Shown here piece after piece: positions 18,081 through 26,629 of a DNA stretch of 64,000 nucleotides; position 1 is the stretch's first letter; every line of letters begins with the position of its first letter. A program made the translations under genes and the position numbers. A model generated the notes under the pieces. That model was given only the letters and a program-made list of their open reading frames with translations. It was not told the DNA's origin and did no database searches. This stretch comes from Sphingobium sp. 66-54 (GTDB lineage: Bacteria > Pseudomonadota > Alphaproteobacteria > Sphingomonadales > Sphingomonadaceae), in the NCBI GenBank assembly GCA_001899715.1, contig MKWI01000016.1, positions 458,254 to 522,253 on the forward strand. The letters run 5' to 3'.

Positions 18081-18905
18081 ATGGGGAACATGGCTTCCGC
18101 TGCTCCCGATATTGCCGCCGAAACCGGTGTGGCAATGCGCCTCTCCCCGCTCGTGCGCCGGGTGCTGGCGCCAAATCCGTCACCTTTCACCTATCAGGGC
18201 ACCCAGACCTATCTGGTAGGTGAGGCGGATCTGGCGGTGATAGACCCCGGCCCGATGGACGAAGCTCATTTGACGGCGCTGCTGACTGCGATTGGCGAAA
18301 GACCAGTGCGCGCGATCCTCTGCACGCATACCCATCGCGATCACAGCCCGGCGGCGCGGCCGCTGGCCGAGCGGACGGGCGCGCCGATCAAGGGCTGCGC
18401 GCCGCTAACGCTGGAGGATGATGGTCCGCGCGCCGATGCCGCCTTCGATCCGGATTATCGTCCTGATACGGTGCTCTGCGATGGCGACTCGGTAACGGGG
18501 ACGAGCTGGACGCTGACCGCCGTCGCCACGCCCGGCCACACCTCCAATCATCTCTGCTTCGCGCTGGCGCAGGAGCGGGCGTTGTTCTCCGGCGATCATG
18601 TCATGGGCTGGTCGACCAGCGTGGTCTCGCCGCCCGATGGCGACATGACCGATTATCTGGCTTCGCTTGAGCGGCTGCTGGCGCGCGATGAGTCCGTCTA
18701 TTACCCCGCCCATGGCGAACCGATCGTCCAGCCGCGGCGCTTCGTGCGGCACCTGCTCGGCCACCGCAAGATGCGCGAAGGACAGATCCTGCGCCTGCTC
18801 GACCGCACGGCCCGTCGCTTATCCCGACGATGGTTGCGAGCATGTATGTTGGTCTCGATCCCCGTCTGCACGGCGCGGCCGGCCGCTCGATGCAGGCGCA
18901 TCTGA
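18081..18905 (+). CDS. MBL-fold metallo-hydrolase with C-terminal frameshift
   Basis: A beta-lactamase-fold hydrolase of the LACTB2/GloB-like group. The metal motif THTHRDHSPAA (HxHxDH), TPGHTSNHLC, FSGDHVMGW and YYPAHGEP are all intact. After residue about 245 (ILRLLDRTA) the frame carries a meaningless arginine-rich tail. The family-typical C-terminal winged helix (TMVASMYVGLDPRLHGAAGR, then LIDLARRGEV) is encoded in another frame and would end at 18964. Restoring one base near 18,810-18,820 joins the two. The catalytic core is untouched, so the protein may still be active, or the base may be missing only in the assembly. Confidence 0.8.
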   Translation: MGNMASAAPDIAAETGVAMRLSPLVRRVLAPNPSPFTYQGTQTYLVGEADLAVIDPGPMDEAHLTALLTAIGERPVRAILCTHTHRDHSPAARPLAERTGAPIKGCAPLTLEDDGPRADAAFDPDYRPDTVLCDGDSVTGTSWTLTAVATPGHTSNHLCFALAQERALFSGDHVMGWSTSVVSPPDGDMTDYLASLERLLARDESVYYPAHGEPIVQPRRFVRHLLGHRKMREGQILRLLDRTARRLSRRWLRACMLVSIPVCTARPAARCRRI

Positions 18906-19139
18906 TCGACCTCGCACGGCGGGGAGAGGTCACGCAGCGGGAAGAACGCTGGGCACGAGCTTGAGAAGGGGCACGGATATTCGCGTTCGTTTCGCTTGGG
19001 TTGAACTGTTCAAGTCCGTCCCGTGGGGTGGGGCTGGGATAGGGGCTCACGATCGGAAGGGGGCTTGTCGCAGGCTTCCCTCTTCAGCCCCAGCAGGCCA
19101 GCCTTGGGCCGTTCCGCTCCGCACCCCCGAACCAAGGGG

Positions 19140-20087
19140 TCACGCCCGTCCGATCTGCCCCCGCGCAGCGCGATAATCGCTGGGACTCATCCCGAACCGC
19201 CGGCGGAAGGCGCGGCAGAAGCTGCTCAGGTCGTTGAACCCTACATCGAAGGCTATGCCGGTAATCGTCGCGTCGCCGCTCTCCTTGTCCAGCCGTGAGG
19301 CCGCGCGGTCCAGCCGTCGCTGCTGGATATAGGCGGAGGGCGTCGTCGCCATCTCCGCGAACAGGAGCTGAACCGACCGCGCGCTGACGCCCACCCGGTC
19401 GGCGATCTGGCGAGTATCGAGCCGGGCATCGCACAGATGCGCCTCGATCAGGTCCAGCACCGCGCGGCGGCGCTGGTCGCGGCGACCGCTCTCCGGCTCG
19501 GCCGGGCGGATCGGGGAATAAGCCAGATCGAGCAGCGGCCAGATGACGTCGCTCATCGCGTCGCCCCAATCGTTCTCGCCGGTCTCGATCTGCGCCCAGG
19601 CCGCGCGCAGGAAACGGGAGAACAGCGCGCCCGCGCCGCTGTCGCCACGGATCGGGATGCCGACCATCTGCCGCAGCCGGGGCATGCGCGCCTCGATATA
19701 GGCGACCGGCAGGCGCAGTACGATGGTTTGGGTCGGCTCGGTGAAGGTCAGTTCCAGCGGCTGCGCGGGATCGAACAGCAGAAAATCGCCCTCGTTGAGC
19801 ACGCTGGTGCGTCCGCCCGTATCGTTGATACTGCGCCCGACATGTTGAAGCTGGAGGTTGAGCATGCCGACATCGTTGCCGGCACCGTTATAGATGCGCG
19901 CCGGCGAGGAACAGGGCGAGATGATCTCGCAGTCCCGCAGCGTTGCGCGATACATGCGTGCCTCGAAGGCGCTATCGTCCGGCACCTCGATGGTAAGCGG
20001 CGCGATGAACCGGTCGGCCAACTCCGTCCAGAACGGCAGCCGGTCGCGCGCGGCCACGCTGCTCGTGTCGATCGCCTGAAGCATCAT
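19140..20087 (-). CDS. AraC-family transcriptional regulator
   Basis: A 315-residue regulator: an N-terminal cupin-like ligand-binding half of the AraC_binding_2 type (residues about 20-190) and a C-terminal double helix-turn-helix (ADRVGVSARSVQLLFAEM and GIAFDVGFNDLSSFCRAFRRRFG). Start chosen at the ATGATG behind GGGAGAGGACC; the frame is open further upstream but without family resemblance. The target genes are not apparent; neighbours are a GNAT gene and, convergently, the MBL hydrolase. Confidence 0.88.
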   Translation of the reverse strand: MMLQAIDTSSVAARDRLPFWTELADRFIAPLTIEVPDDSAFEARMYRATLRDCEIISPCSSPARIYNGAGNDVGMLNLQLQHVGRSINDTGGRTSVLNEGDFLLFDPAQPLELTFTEPTQTIVLRLPVAYIEARMPRLRQMVGIPIRGDSGAGALFSRFLRAAWAQIETGENDWGDAMSDVIWPLLDLAYSPIRPAEPESGRRDQRRRAVLDLIEAHLCDARLDTRQIADRVGVSARSVQLLFAEMATTPSAYIQQRRLDRAASRLDKESGDATITGIAFDVGFNDLSSFCRAFRRRFGMSPSDYRAARGQIGRA

Positions 20088-20241
20088 GCGATGCGGTCCT
20101 CTCCCGTCCTTCGTTCTCCCGCTCCGCACGCTCCTCTTGCGGGAGCCGATCCGGATTGCAGCGTTTCTGAGCCTAGGCGCAAACGGGAGGGGCGACAAGG
20201 CTCCCCGAGTCCCGCTTGCCGGAAGGGCGGCGAACCTGCCT

Positions 20242-20562
20242 TTAGAGGGCTGGCTTTTCGCCCGGCGCTACGGTCATCACGTCCTGCCAGTCGGGATGTT
20301 TCACGTAACGGGCGCGGACATAAGGGCAGAGCGGAATGATCCGGAGGCCCTCCGCCCGTGCATCGGCGATGAGGCGGTCGACCAGCGCGGCAGCGGCGCC
20401 GGTTCCCCGCAGCGCCTCGGGTGCCCCGGTATGATCGGCGCTGATCCGGCCGGGGCCGCGATGGGTGAAGGTCAGTTCCGCCTCGGCGTCGATGCCCGCC
20501 ACGTGCGCGACATAGCGACCGTGCCGGCCGTCATCTTCCTTGCGGATGCTGATATCGGCCAT
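20242..20562 (-). CDS. Small GNAT-like N-acetyltransferase (YjdJ/acetyltransf_CG type)
   Basis: A 106-residue minimal GNAT fold. The acetyl-CoA region reads APEALRGTGAAAALVDRLI and the C-terminal CPYVRARYVKHPDWQDV is the hallmark of this short family. Function unknown; it follows the racemase gene with a 57-base gap and may belong to the pnt transcript. Confidence 0.85.
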   Translation of the reverse strand: MADISIRKEDDGRHGRYVAHVAGIDAEAELTFTHRGPGRISADHTGAPEALRGTGAAAALVDRLIADARAEGLRIIPLCPYVRARYVKHPDWQDVMTVAPGEKPAL

Positions 20563-20619
20563 TCATAGTCTCCCGATCCCTCATGACGGCACGACCCCGG
20601 CGCGAGGGAACGGGTCGCC

Positions 20620-21315
20620 TTAATCTCCCAGCACGAAGCGCGCGCCCGCTTCCGCATGAATGGCGGTGCTGTCGTAGATCGGCAGCACATTGGCATTGAC
20701 GTCGACGATCAGGTCCAGCTCGGTGCAGGCGAGCACGGCTGCCTGCACCTCCTCCTTGGCGATATCGGTCAGTTCCGATTTCATGAACCGCTCGGCATCG
20801 CGGGTGATCTTGCCGGCGGCCAGTTCCTCATAGACCAGCCGGTCGATGCGCGTCGCCAGTTCGGCATCGGGTGGGAGCAGCGAGACGCCGCCCGCGCTGA
20901 CCAGTTGCTGGCGATAGTCCCGGTCGATCATCACATTGCTGGTGCCGACCAGCGCCACCGCCTTCACCTTGTCCGCCTTCAGCCGTGCGCCGATCTCGTC
21001 GATGATGTGGATCAGCGGAATGTTGACCGATTCGACGATCTGCCGGCTCACTTTGTGCAGCGAGTTCGCGCAGATCATCAGTCCTTCCGCGCCGGCAGCC
21101 TCCAGCCGTTTGGCCGCGCCGACCATCTGGCCGGCGGCGCAGTCCCAATCGTTAGTGCTGGTGCAGCGCGCGACTTCCGCGAAGTCGAGGCTGTCGATGA
21201 GAAGTGTGGCGCTGTGCAGGCCGCCGAGCCTGCGCTGCACCGTCTGGTTGATGAGTTCGTAGTAACGCGCGGTGGAGGACCAGCTAAGCCCCCCGATCAA
21301 GCCCAGCCTGCGCAT
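20620..21315 (-). CDS. Aspartate/glutamate racemase family protein
   Basis: A 231-residue PLP-independent amino acid racemase. The opening LGLIGGLSWSSTARYYELIN and the two cysteine motifs ICANSLHK and LACTELDLIV fit the broad aspartate/glutamate racemase family (YgeA-like). Substrate uncertain. Its ATG overlaps the pntB stop by one base (TGATG), so it is translated as the last partner of the transhydrogenase operon. Confidence 0.88.
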   Translation of the reverse strand: MRRLGLIGGLSWSSTARYYELINQTVQRRLGGLHSATLLIDSLDFAEVARCTSTNDWDCAAGQMVGAAKRLEAAGAEGLMICANSLHKVSRQIVESVNIPLIHIIDEIGARLKADKVKAVALVGTSNVMIDRDYRQQLVSAGGVSLLPPDAELATRIDRLVYEELAAGKITRDAERFMKSELTDIAKEEVQAAVLACTELDLIVDVNANVLPIYDSTAIHAEAGARFVLGD

Positions 21316-22748
21316 CAGTGACCCAGTGCCTTCACGATATCCTCCACCATTTTCTTCGCATCTGCGAGAAGCATCATGGTGTTGTCCATGTAGAAGACAT
21401 CATTGTCCACCCCCGCATAGCCGACGCCGCCCATGGAGCGTTTCACGAACAGGACGGTCTTGGCGTTGGCCACGTCGAGCACCGGCATGCCGTAGATGGG
21501 TGAGCTTTTGTCCGTCTTGGCCGCCGGGTTGGTCACGTCGTTGGCGCCGATGACGAAGGCGATGTCGGTCTGGGCGAACTCGCTGTTGATATCCTCCAGC
21601 TCGAACACCTCGTCATAGGGCACATTGGCCTCGGCGAGCAGCACGTTCATATGGCCGGGCATGCGGCCAGCGACCGGGTGGATGGCGTATTTGACCGAGA
21701 CGCCCGCCGCCTTGAGCTGGTCGGCCATTTCGCGCAGCGCGTGCTGGGCCTGCGAGACGGCCATGCCGTAGCCAGGCACGATGATGATGCTCTCCGCCTG
21801 CTTCATCAGGAAGGCGGCGTCCTCCGCAGAGCCGCGCTTCCACGGGCGTTGCTCCTTCGCGCCGGCCTCGCCGGAGACTGCCTCCGCGCCGAACCCGCCC
21901 GCGATCACCGAGATGAAGCTGCGGTTCATCGCCTTGCACATGATGTAGCTGAGGATCGCGCCGGATGAGCCGACCAGCGCGCCGGTGACGATCATCGCGC
22001 TGTTCTCCAGCGTGAAGCCCATCGCGGCGGCTGCCCAGCCCGAGTAGCTGTTCAGCATCGAGATGACGACCGGCATGTCCGCGCCGCCGATGGGGATGAT
22101 GAGCAGGAAGCCGATGAGGAAGGAGAGGGCGACGACCGTCCAGAACAGCCACGGCACGGCCGCCGGGTTCGGGATCGCGTAGAAATAGCCGATCAGGCCG
22201 ACAATGGCGACCAGCAGCCCCAGATTGATGAGATGCCGCGCCGGTAGCAGGATCGGCTTGCCGGACATGTTGCCGTTCAATTTGAGGAAGGCGATGACCG
22301 AGCCGGAGAAGGTGATCGCGCCGATCGCCACGCCGAGGCCCAGTTCGATCCGGCTGATCTGGTGGATGGCGCCCAGCGCCTCGTCGAAAATATCGAAAGC
22401 CGCTGGATTGCGATAAGCGGCGGCACCCACCACCACAGCGGCCATGCCGACGAGGCTGTGGAAGGCCGCGACAAGCTGCGGCATCGCCGTCATCGCGATC
22501 TTGCGGGCGATGATGAAACCGATCACGCCGCCGATGGCGATGGCGGCAACCAGCTTGGGCAGCGCCACCGCATCGTGCGTGGCGATGGTGGTGCCGACCG
22601 CGATCAGCATGCCCAGCATGCCGAACCGGTTGCCCCGCCGGCTGGTCTCCGGGCTGGAGAGGCCGCGCAGCGCCAGGATGAACAGCACACCGGAGATGAG
22701 ATAGGCGAGCGCCACCAGGGGCGCCACGGGCAGGCTCCCCAGCATCAC
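21315..22748 (-). CDS. pntB: NAD(P) transhydrogenase subunit beta
   Basis: Membrane and NADP(H)-binding subunit of the proton-translocating transhydrogenase, which makes NADPH from NADH using the proton gradient. The first 270 residues hold about nine membrane helices; the C-terminal NADP domain carries VPGYGMAVSQAQH, HPVAGRMPGHMNVLL and VIGANDVTNPAA. The start overlaps the pntAB stop by four bases. Confidence 0.95.
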   Translation of the reverse strand: MMLGSLPVAPLVALAYLISGVLFILALRGLSSPETSRRGNRFGMLGMLIAVGTTIATHDAVALPKLVAAIAIGGVIGFIIARKIAMTAMPQLVAAFHSLVGMAAVVVGAAAYRNPAAFDIFDEALGAIHQISRIELGLGVAIGAITFSGSVIAFLKLNGNMSGKPILLPARHLINLGLLVAIVGLIGYFYAIPNPAAVPWLFWTVVALSFLIGFLLIIPIGGADMPVVISMLNSYSGWAAAAMGFTLENSAMIVTGALVGSSGAILSYIMCKAMNRSFISVIAGGFGAEAVSGEAGAKEQRPWKRGSAEDAAFLMKQAESIIIVPGYGMAVSQAQHALREMADQLKAAGVSVKYAIHPVAGRMPGHMNVLLAEANVPYDEVFELEDINSEFAQTDIAFVIGANDVTNPAAKTDKSSPIYGMPVLDVANAKTVLFVKRSMGGVGYAGVDNDVFYMDNTMMLLADAKKMVEDIVKALGH

Positions 22749-23029
22749 TTGCGCTCCTTCTTCTTATACATGGCCAGCATGCGCTCGGTCACGGCGAAGC
22801 CGCCGAAGATGTTGATGGAAGCGAGCACCACGCCGGCCAGCCCGAGCCATTGGGCGCCGGCGCTTTCCGCCTCCGCCGCCGCGATCAGCGCGCCGACGAT
22901 GATGACGGAGGAGATGGCGTTGGTCACGGCCATGAGCGGTGTGTGCAGCGCCGGCGTCACCGACCAGACGACATAATAGCCGACAAAGCAGGCCAGCACG
23001 AAAATGGAGAGTATGGAGATGAAATCCAT
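22745..23029 (-). CDS. pntAB: NAD(P) transhydrogenase subunit alpha, membrane part
   Basis: A 94-residue protein with three or four membrane helices (ILSIFVLACFVGYYVVWSV, AISSVIIVGALIAAA, LGLAGVVLASINIFGGFAV) and a basic tail. It is the split-off C-terminal domain of PntA found in alphaproteobacteria, and joins PntB in the proton channel. Confidence 0.93.
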   Translation of the reverse strand: MDFISILSIFVLACFVGYYVVWSVTPALHTPLMAVTNAISSVIIVGALIAAAEAESAGAQWLGLAGVVLASINIFGGFAVTERMLAMYKKKERK

Positions 23030-23049
23030 GATCTTGTCGCTTCTTCCGG

Positions 23050-23568
23050 TCAGTTCTTAAGGCGCTGTGCGATTTCGACCGCATTGCCCTCAGGGTCGGT
23101 GAGATAGAACACCTTGATGCCCAGCGGCGCTACTTCGGTCACGTCGAGCACCGGCGTCACGCCGCGTGCCGCGAGCGCGGCCTTGGTCGCCTCCAGATCG
23201 ACCGTTTCCAGCGTGACGTGGGTGAAGCCGTGGAGCCCAGCGTGTGCGGGCGGCTTAGGGCGCGGTGTGCCGTCCTTGGCGGTGGGTGAATAGACCAGTT
23301 CGATGCGCTGATCGCCCAGCGTCAGCCAGCGGAAATAGACGCGGCCGTCCCCGATCGACACGTCCTTCTCGACCTTGAAGCCGAGTTTCTCGACATACCA
23401 GTCCGTCTCGGCCTTGAGGTCCGCGACCGATATGGCAACCATGAAATGGTTGAGAGCGGGTAGAGGCGGCAGATCGGCGGCCAGAGCCGGCGCGGGCAAG
23501 GCGGCCAGTGCAGTGCCGAGGGCGACAGCCGGCAGGGCGCTTCCGGCGATGAACTTCAAGATCCGCAT
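23050..23568 (-). CDS. Exported VOC-superfamily (glyoxalase-like) protein inside the pnt operon
   Basis: A 172-residue protein with a clear Sec signal peptide ending PALAADLPP, then one complete VOC domain (ALNHFMVAISVADLKAETDW to YLTDPEGNAVEIAQRL). Metal ligands of the glyoxalase type are plausible (His of LNHFMV, His of GFTHVTL, Glu of AVEIA). It sits between the two alpha-subunit genes pntAA and pntAB on the same strand, 20 bases before pntAB. A periplasmic VOC protein has no known part in transhydrogenase, so its role there is open. Confidence 0.85.
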   Translation of the reverse strand: MRILKFIAGSALPAVALGTALAALPAPALAADLPPLPALNHFMVAISVADLKAETDWYVEKLGFKVEKDVSIGDGRVYFRWLTLGDQRIELVYSPTAKDGTPRPKPPAHAGLHGFTHVTLETVDLEATKAALAARGVTPVLDVTEVAPLGIKVFYLTDPEGNAVEIAQRLKN

Positions 23569-23715
23569 GCGTGCTTCCCCCTCCTTTTTATCCGACCTTG
23601 GCCGCGCAAGCGCTGTCTGTCGAGAGCCAGCGCGGCTACTCCCTCCGCGTTACGCGTTGGGGCGGTTGTGTGACGATTGCAGATGCCGCGATCGAGGCTC
23701 ACGGCGAGCGTCATG

Positions 23716-24843
23716 TCAGCCGAGCAGCCGTGCGTTCACGACCTTGCCATCGAGGGTCAGCCGGACCCCCTGCACGATCTCGTCATCGTCGGGCAGGTCG
23801 GGGGCGTTGGCCTCCTTGTCCCAATAGGCCGACAGGAAATTGTAGAGGTTGCGCGCGAACAGGGCGGAGGCATCGGCGGCGAGCCGGCTCGGCACGTTGC
23901 GGTGGCCGACGATCTTGACGCCATGCTTCTCGACGATCTCGCCGGCAACCGCGCCTTCGACATTGCCGCCTTGCTCGACGGCGAGGTCCACGATCACGCT
24001 GCCGGGTTTCATCGTGGCAAGCTGTGCGTCGGAGATGAGGCGCGGGGCCGGGCGACCGGGGATCAGCGCCGTGGTGATGACGATATCCTGCTTGGCGAGG
24101 TGGCTGGACACCAGCTCGGCCTGCGCCTTTTGATATTCAGGCGACATTTCCGTGGCGTAGCCGCCGCTGCCTTCGCCCTCGATGCCGGCGACCTTCTCGA
24201 CGAAGACCGGTTTGGCACCGAGCGATTCGATCTGTTCCTTCGTGGCTGCGCGCACGTCCGTGGCGGAAACCTGCGCGCCCAGCCGCCGCGCCGTGGCGAT
24301 CGCCTGCAAGCCCGCCACGCCTACACCCATGACGAACACGCGCGCGGCCGAGACGGTGCCGGCCGCGGTCATCATCATCGGGAAGCATTTGCCATATTCG
24401 GCGGCGGCATCGAGCACCGCCTTGTAGCCGGCCAGGTTGGATTGCGAGGAGAGGATGTCCATCGACTGCGCGCGCGTGATGCGCGGCATGAACTCCATCG
24501 CCAGCGCCTGCACGCCGGCGGCGGCATAGCCATCGACCCGCGCCCGTTCGCCGAACGGGTTGAGTCCACCCACGAGCAGCGCGCCTGGAGTCGCCCCGCC
24601 GATCGACGCCGGCTCCGGCCCCTGCACGCACAGGATGATGCCCGCACCGGAGAGGGTCGCTGCCCGGTCGCCGAGCGTGGCGCCCACGGCCTCATAATCG
24701 GCGTCGCTGACAGACGCCTGCGCGCCAGCCCCTGTCTCGACCGCGACTTGCGCGCCGAGTGCGATGAACTTGCGGACGGTCTCGGGCGATGCAGCGACCC
24801 GCCTCTCGCCCGCCGCGGTCTCGCGCAGGACAGCGATCTTCAT
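23716..24843 (-). CDS. pntAA: NAD(P) transhydrogenase subunit alpha, NAD-binding part
   Basis: The soluble NAD(H)-binding domain, 375 residues. Motifs: AVLRETAAGERRVAASPE at the N-terminus, FVMGVGVAGLQAIATARRLG (nucleotide-binding loop) and SVIVDLAVEQGGN. It resembles alanine dehydrogenase, its relative, but context with pntAB and pntB settles the call. Confidence 0.94.
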   Translation of the reverse strand: MKIAVLRETAAGERRVAASPETVRKFIALGAQVAVETGAGAQASVSDADYEAVGATLGDRAATLSGAGIILCVQGPEPASIGGATPGALLVGGLNPFGERARVDGYAAAGVQALAMEFMPRITRAQSMDILSSQSNLAGYKAVLDAAAEYGKCFPMMMTAAGTVSAARVFVMGVGVAGLQAIATARRLGAQVSATDVRAATKEQIESLGAKPVFVEKVAGIEGEGSGGYATEMSPEYQKAQAELVSSHLAKQDIVITTALIPGRPAPRLISDAQLATMKPGSVIVDLAVEQGGNVEGAVAGEIVEKHGVKIVGHRNVPSRLAADASALFARNLYNFLSAYWDKEANAPDLPDDDEIVQGVRLTLDGKVVNARLLG

Positions 24844-24865
24844 GAGGTCCGCTCTCCTGGCTGGA

Positions 24866-24988
24866 TCAGGAGATGATCAGGACGATGAGAGCGACACCGA
24901 TGAGGCTGACGATCGTTGACCACTTAATGAGTGCGACGAAGCCGCTATACGTTTCTTGCGCCTCAGATATGTCCCGCTTTTGTGCCAT
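24866..24988 (-). CDS. aa3-type cytochrome c oxidase subunit IV
   Basis: A 40-residue protein starting MAQKRDISEAQETYSGFV with a single membrane helix (LIKWSTIVSLIGVALIVLII). The pattern, a short polar N-terminus with the ETYxxFxxLxKW box and one helix, matches the bacterial aa3 oxidase subunit IV family (PF07835). It lies 22 bases upstream of pntAA, an arrangement I know from related sphingomonads. Confidence 0.85.
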   Translation of the reverse strand: MAQKRDISEAQETYSGFVALIKWSTIVSLIGVALIVLIIS

Positions 24989-25171
24989 GTCCCGTGGAAA
25001 CCCCTTCTATGCGTGCGCTGTCTTTAGCGACAACCTCGCGCACCCTCAAGCCGCTTGGTGTCGGGATCGTTTCGGTACGCGAACTGGCCCGGTGCCCCGA
25101 AGAACCATGCCTTAATCCGCTCTTTACCTCCCCGCCCTATCGTGCCGGCGGAAGGGGCGCGGGAAAAGTGA

Positions 25172-26620
25172 ATGAGTGACGCGGATAATCCGATTCTGCT
25201 GCTGGTCGACGATGAACCTGCCCAGCGCAGACTGAACATTGCCATGGCGAGCCGCGCTGGCTGGCGCGCTATCTGCGCCAGTAGCGCCGACGAGGCGATT
25301 GCGATGCTCTCCACGCGCGAGGGGATGCGCGTGTCGGCCGTCATCATCGACGATTGGACGCCGGGGCTTGAAGCGATCGGCCTGATCCACGAGTTGCGCG
25401 AGCGCCGGCCGAGCCTGCCGGTGTTGATCCTCACCGCCAACAGCAATGCCGCCAAGGCCGTCGAGGCGATGCGTGCCGGTGCCTATGATTTCCTCATCAA
25501 GCCGATCGCGCCGGACAGCTTCCTTTCCGCCTTGCAGTCGGTCCTGCGCACGCCCAGCACCGCCGGCGAGTTGCGGCCCCTGACCGAGAAGATCCGCGCG
25601 CCGCTCGGCTTCGACGAGATTGTCGGCTCCTCGCCGACCTTCCGCGCCGCGCTCGCCATCGCTGCGAAATCGGCCCGCGCCCGCGTGCCGATCCTCATCG
25701 AAGGGGAGAGCGGTGTTGGCAAGGAAGTGATCGCCCACGCTATCCATGCTGCCTCGCCGCGCGGCCGCATGCCGCTGATTACCGTGAATTGCGGCGCGAT
25801 CCCCGCCAACCTCGTCGAATCGGACCTGTTCGGCCATGAGCGCGGTGCGTTCACCGGCGCGTTCGACCGGCATGTCGGCAAGTTCATGAGCGCCAATGGC
25901 GGCACCATCTTTCTCGACGAGATCAGCGAACTGCCGCTCGATGCGCAGGTCAAGCTGCTGCGCGTCTTGCAGGATGGCGAGATCCAGCCGGTCGGTGCCC
26001 GCTTGCCGAGCCAGGTCGACGTGCGCGTGATTGCCGCCACCAACAAGCGGCTGATCGAGGAGGTGGAGGCACGCCGCTTCCGCGAGGATCTCTATTATCG
26101 CCTCAACGTCGTTCAGCTCACCATCCCGCCGCTGCGCGAGCGCATCGGTGACATTCCGGCGCTGGCCCGGCATCTGCTCGATCGGATCGCCAGCCAGCCG
26201 GGCATGCGTGATCTCGGCATCACCAACGATGCGCTGAACCTGCTCGCCCGTCACGATTGGCCGGGCAATGTCCGCCAGCTTCACAACACTTTGTTCCGCG
26301 CCGCCGTGCTCTGCGAGGGCGATGCACTGACTGCCGCCGATTTTCCGCAGCTATCGGGCTGGCTGGCGACCAGCGCCACGCCGCGTGCTCGTGGCGAGCA
26401 AAGCGCTATCGTGCGCAGCGCGCAGGAGAACGGCATCGGCGTCACCCTGTACGAGGCGAACGGCCATCTGCGCTCGCTCTCGGATATCGAGGCTGACGTC
26501 ATCCGCCTCGCTATCGGCCATTATCGCGGCCGTATGACAGAGGTCGCCCGGCGCCTCGGGATCGGCCGCTCGACTCTCTACCGCAAGCTCGCGGAGCTGG
26601 GTATCGACACGGCGGCGTAA
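25172..26620 (+). CDS. Sigma-54-dependent response regulator (NtrC family)
   Basis: A 482-residue activator. Receiver domain (residues 8-125): VDDEP acidic pair, phospho-acceptor aspartate in VIIDDWTPG and lysine in LIKPIAP. The AAA+ domain has Walker A GESGVGKE, the sigma-54 contact loop GAFTGAF, Walker [10 protein letters not shown] and the arginine finger region [14 protein letters not shown] Fis-type helix-turn-helix ([19 protein letters not shown]) ends the protein. It should need RpoN and phosphorylation; no sensor kinase is encoded next to it. Confidence 0.93.
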   Translation: MSDADNPILLLVDDEPAQRRLNIAMASRAGWRAICASSADEAIAMLSTREGMRVSAVIIDDWTPGLEAIGLIHELRERRPSLPVLILTANSNAAKAVEAMRAGAYDFLIKPIAPDSFLSALQSVLRTPSTAGELRPLTEKIRAPLGFDEIVGSSPTFRAALAIAAKSARARVPILIEGESGVGKEVIAHAIHAASPRGRMPLITVNCGAIPANLVESDLFGHERGAFTGAFDRHVGKFMSANGGTIFLDEISELPLDAQVKLLRVLQDGEIQPVGARLPSQVDVRVIAATNKRLIEEVEARRFREDLYYRLNVVQLTIPPLRERIGDIPALARHLLDRIASQPGMRDLGITNDALNLLARHDWPGNVRQLHNTLFRAAVLCEGDALTAADFPQLSGWLATSATPRARGEQSAIVRSAQENGIGVTLYEANGHLRSLSDIEADVIRLAIGHYRGRMTEVARRLGIGRSTLYRKLAELGIDTAA

Positions 26621-26629
26621 GCGCGCCCG

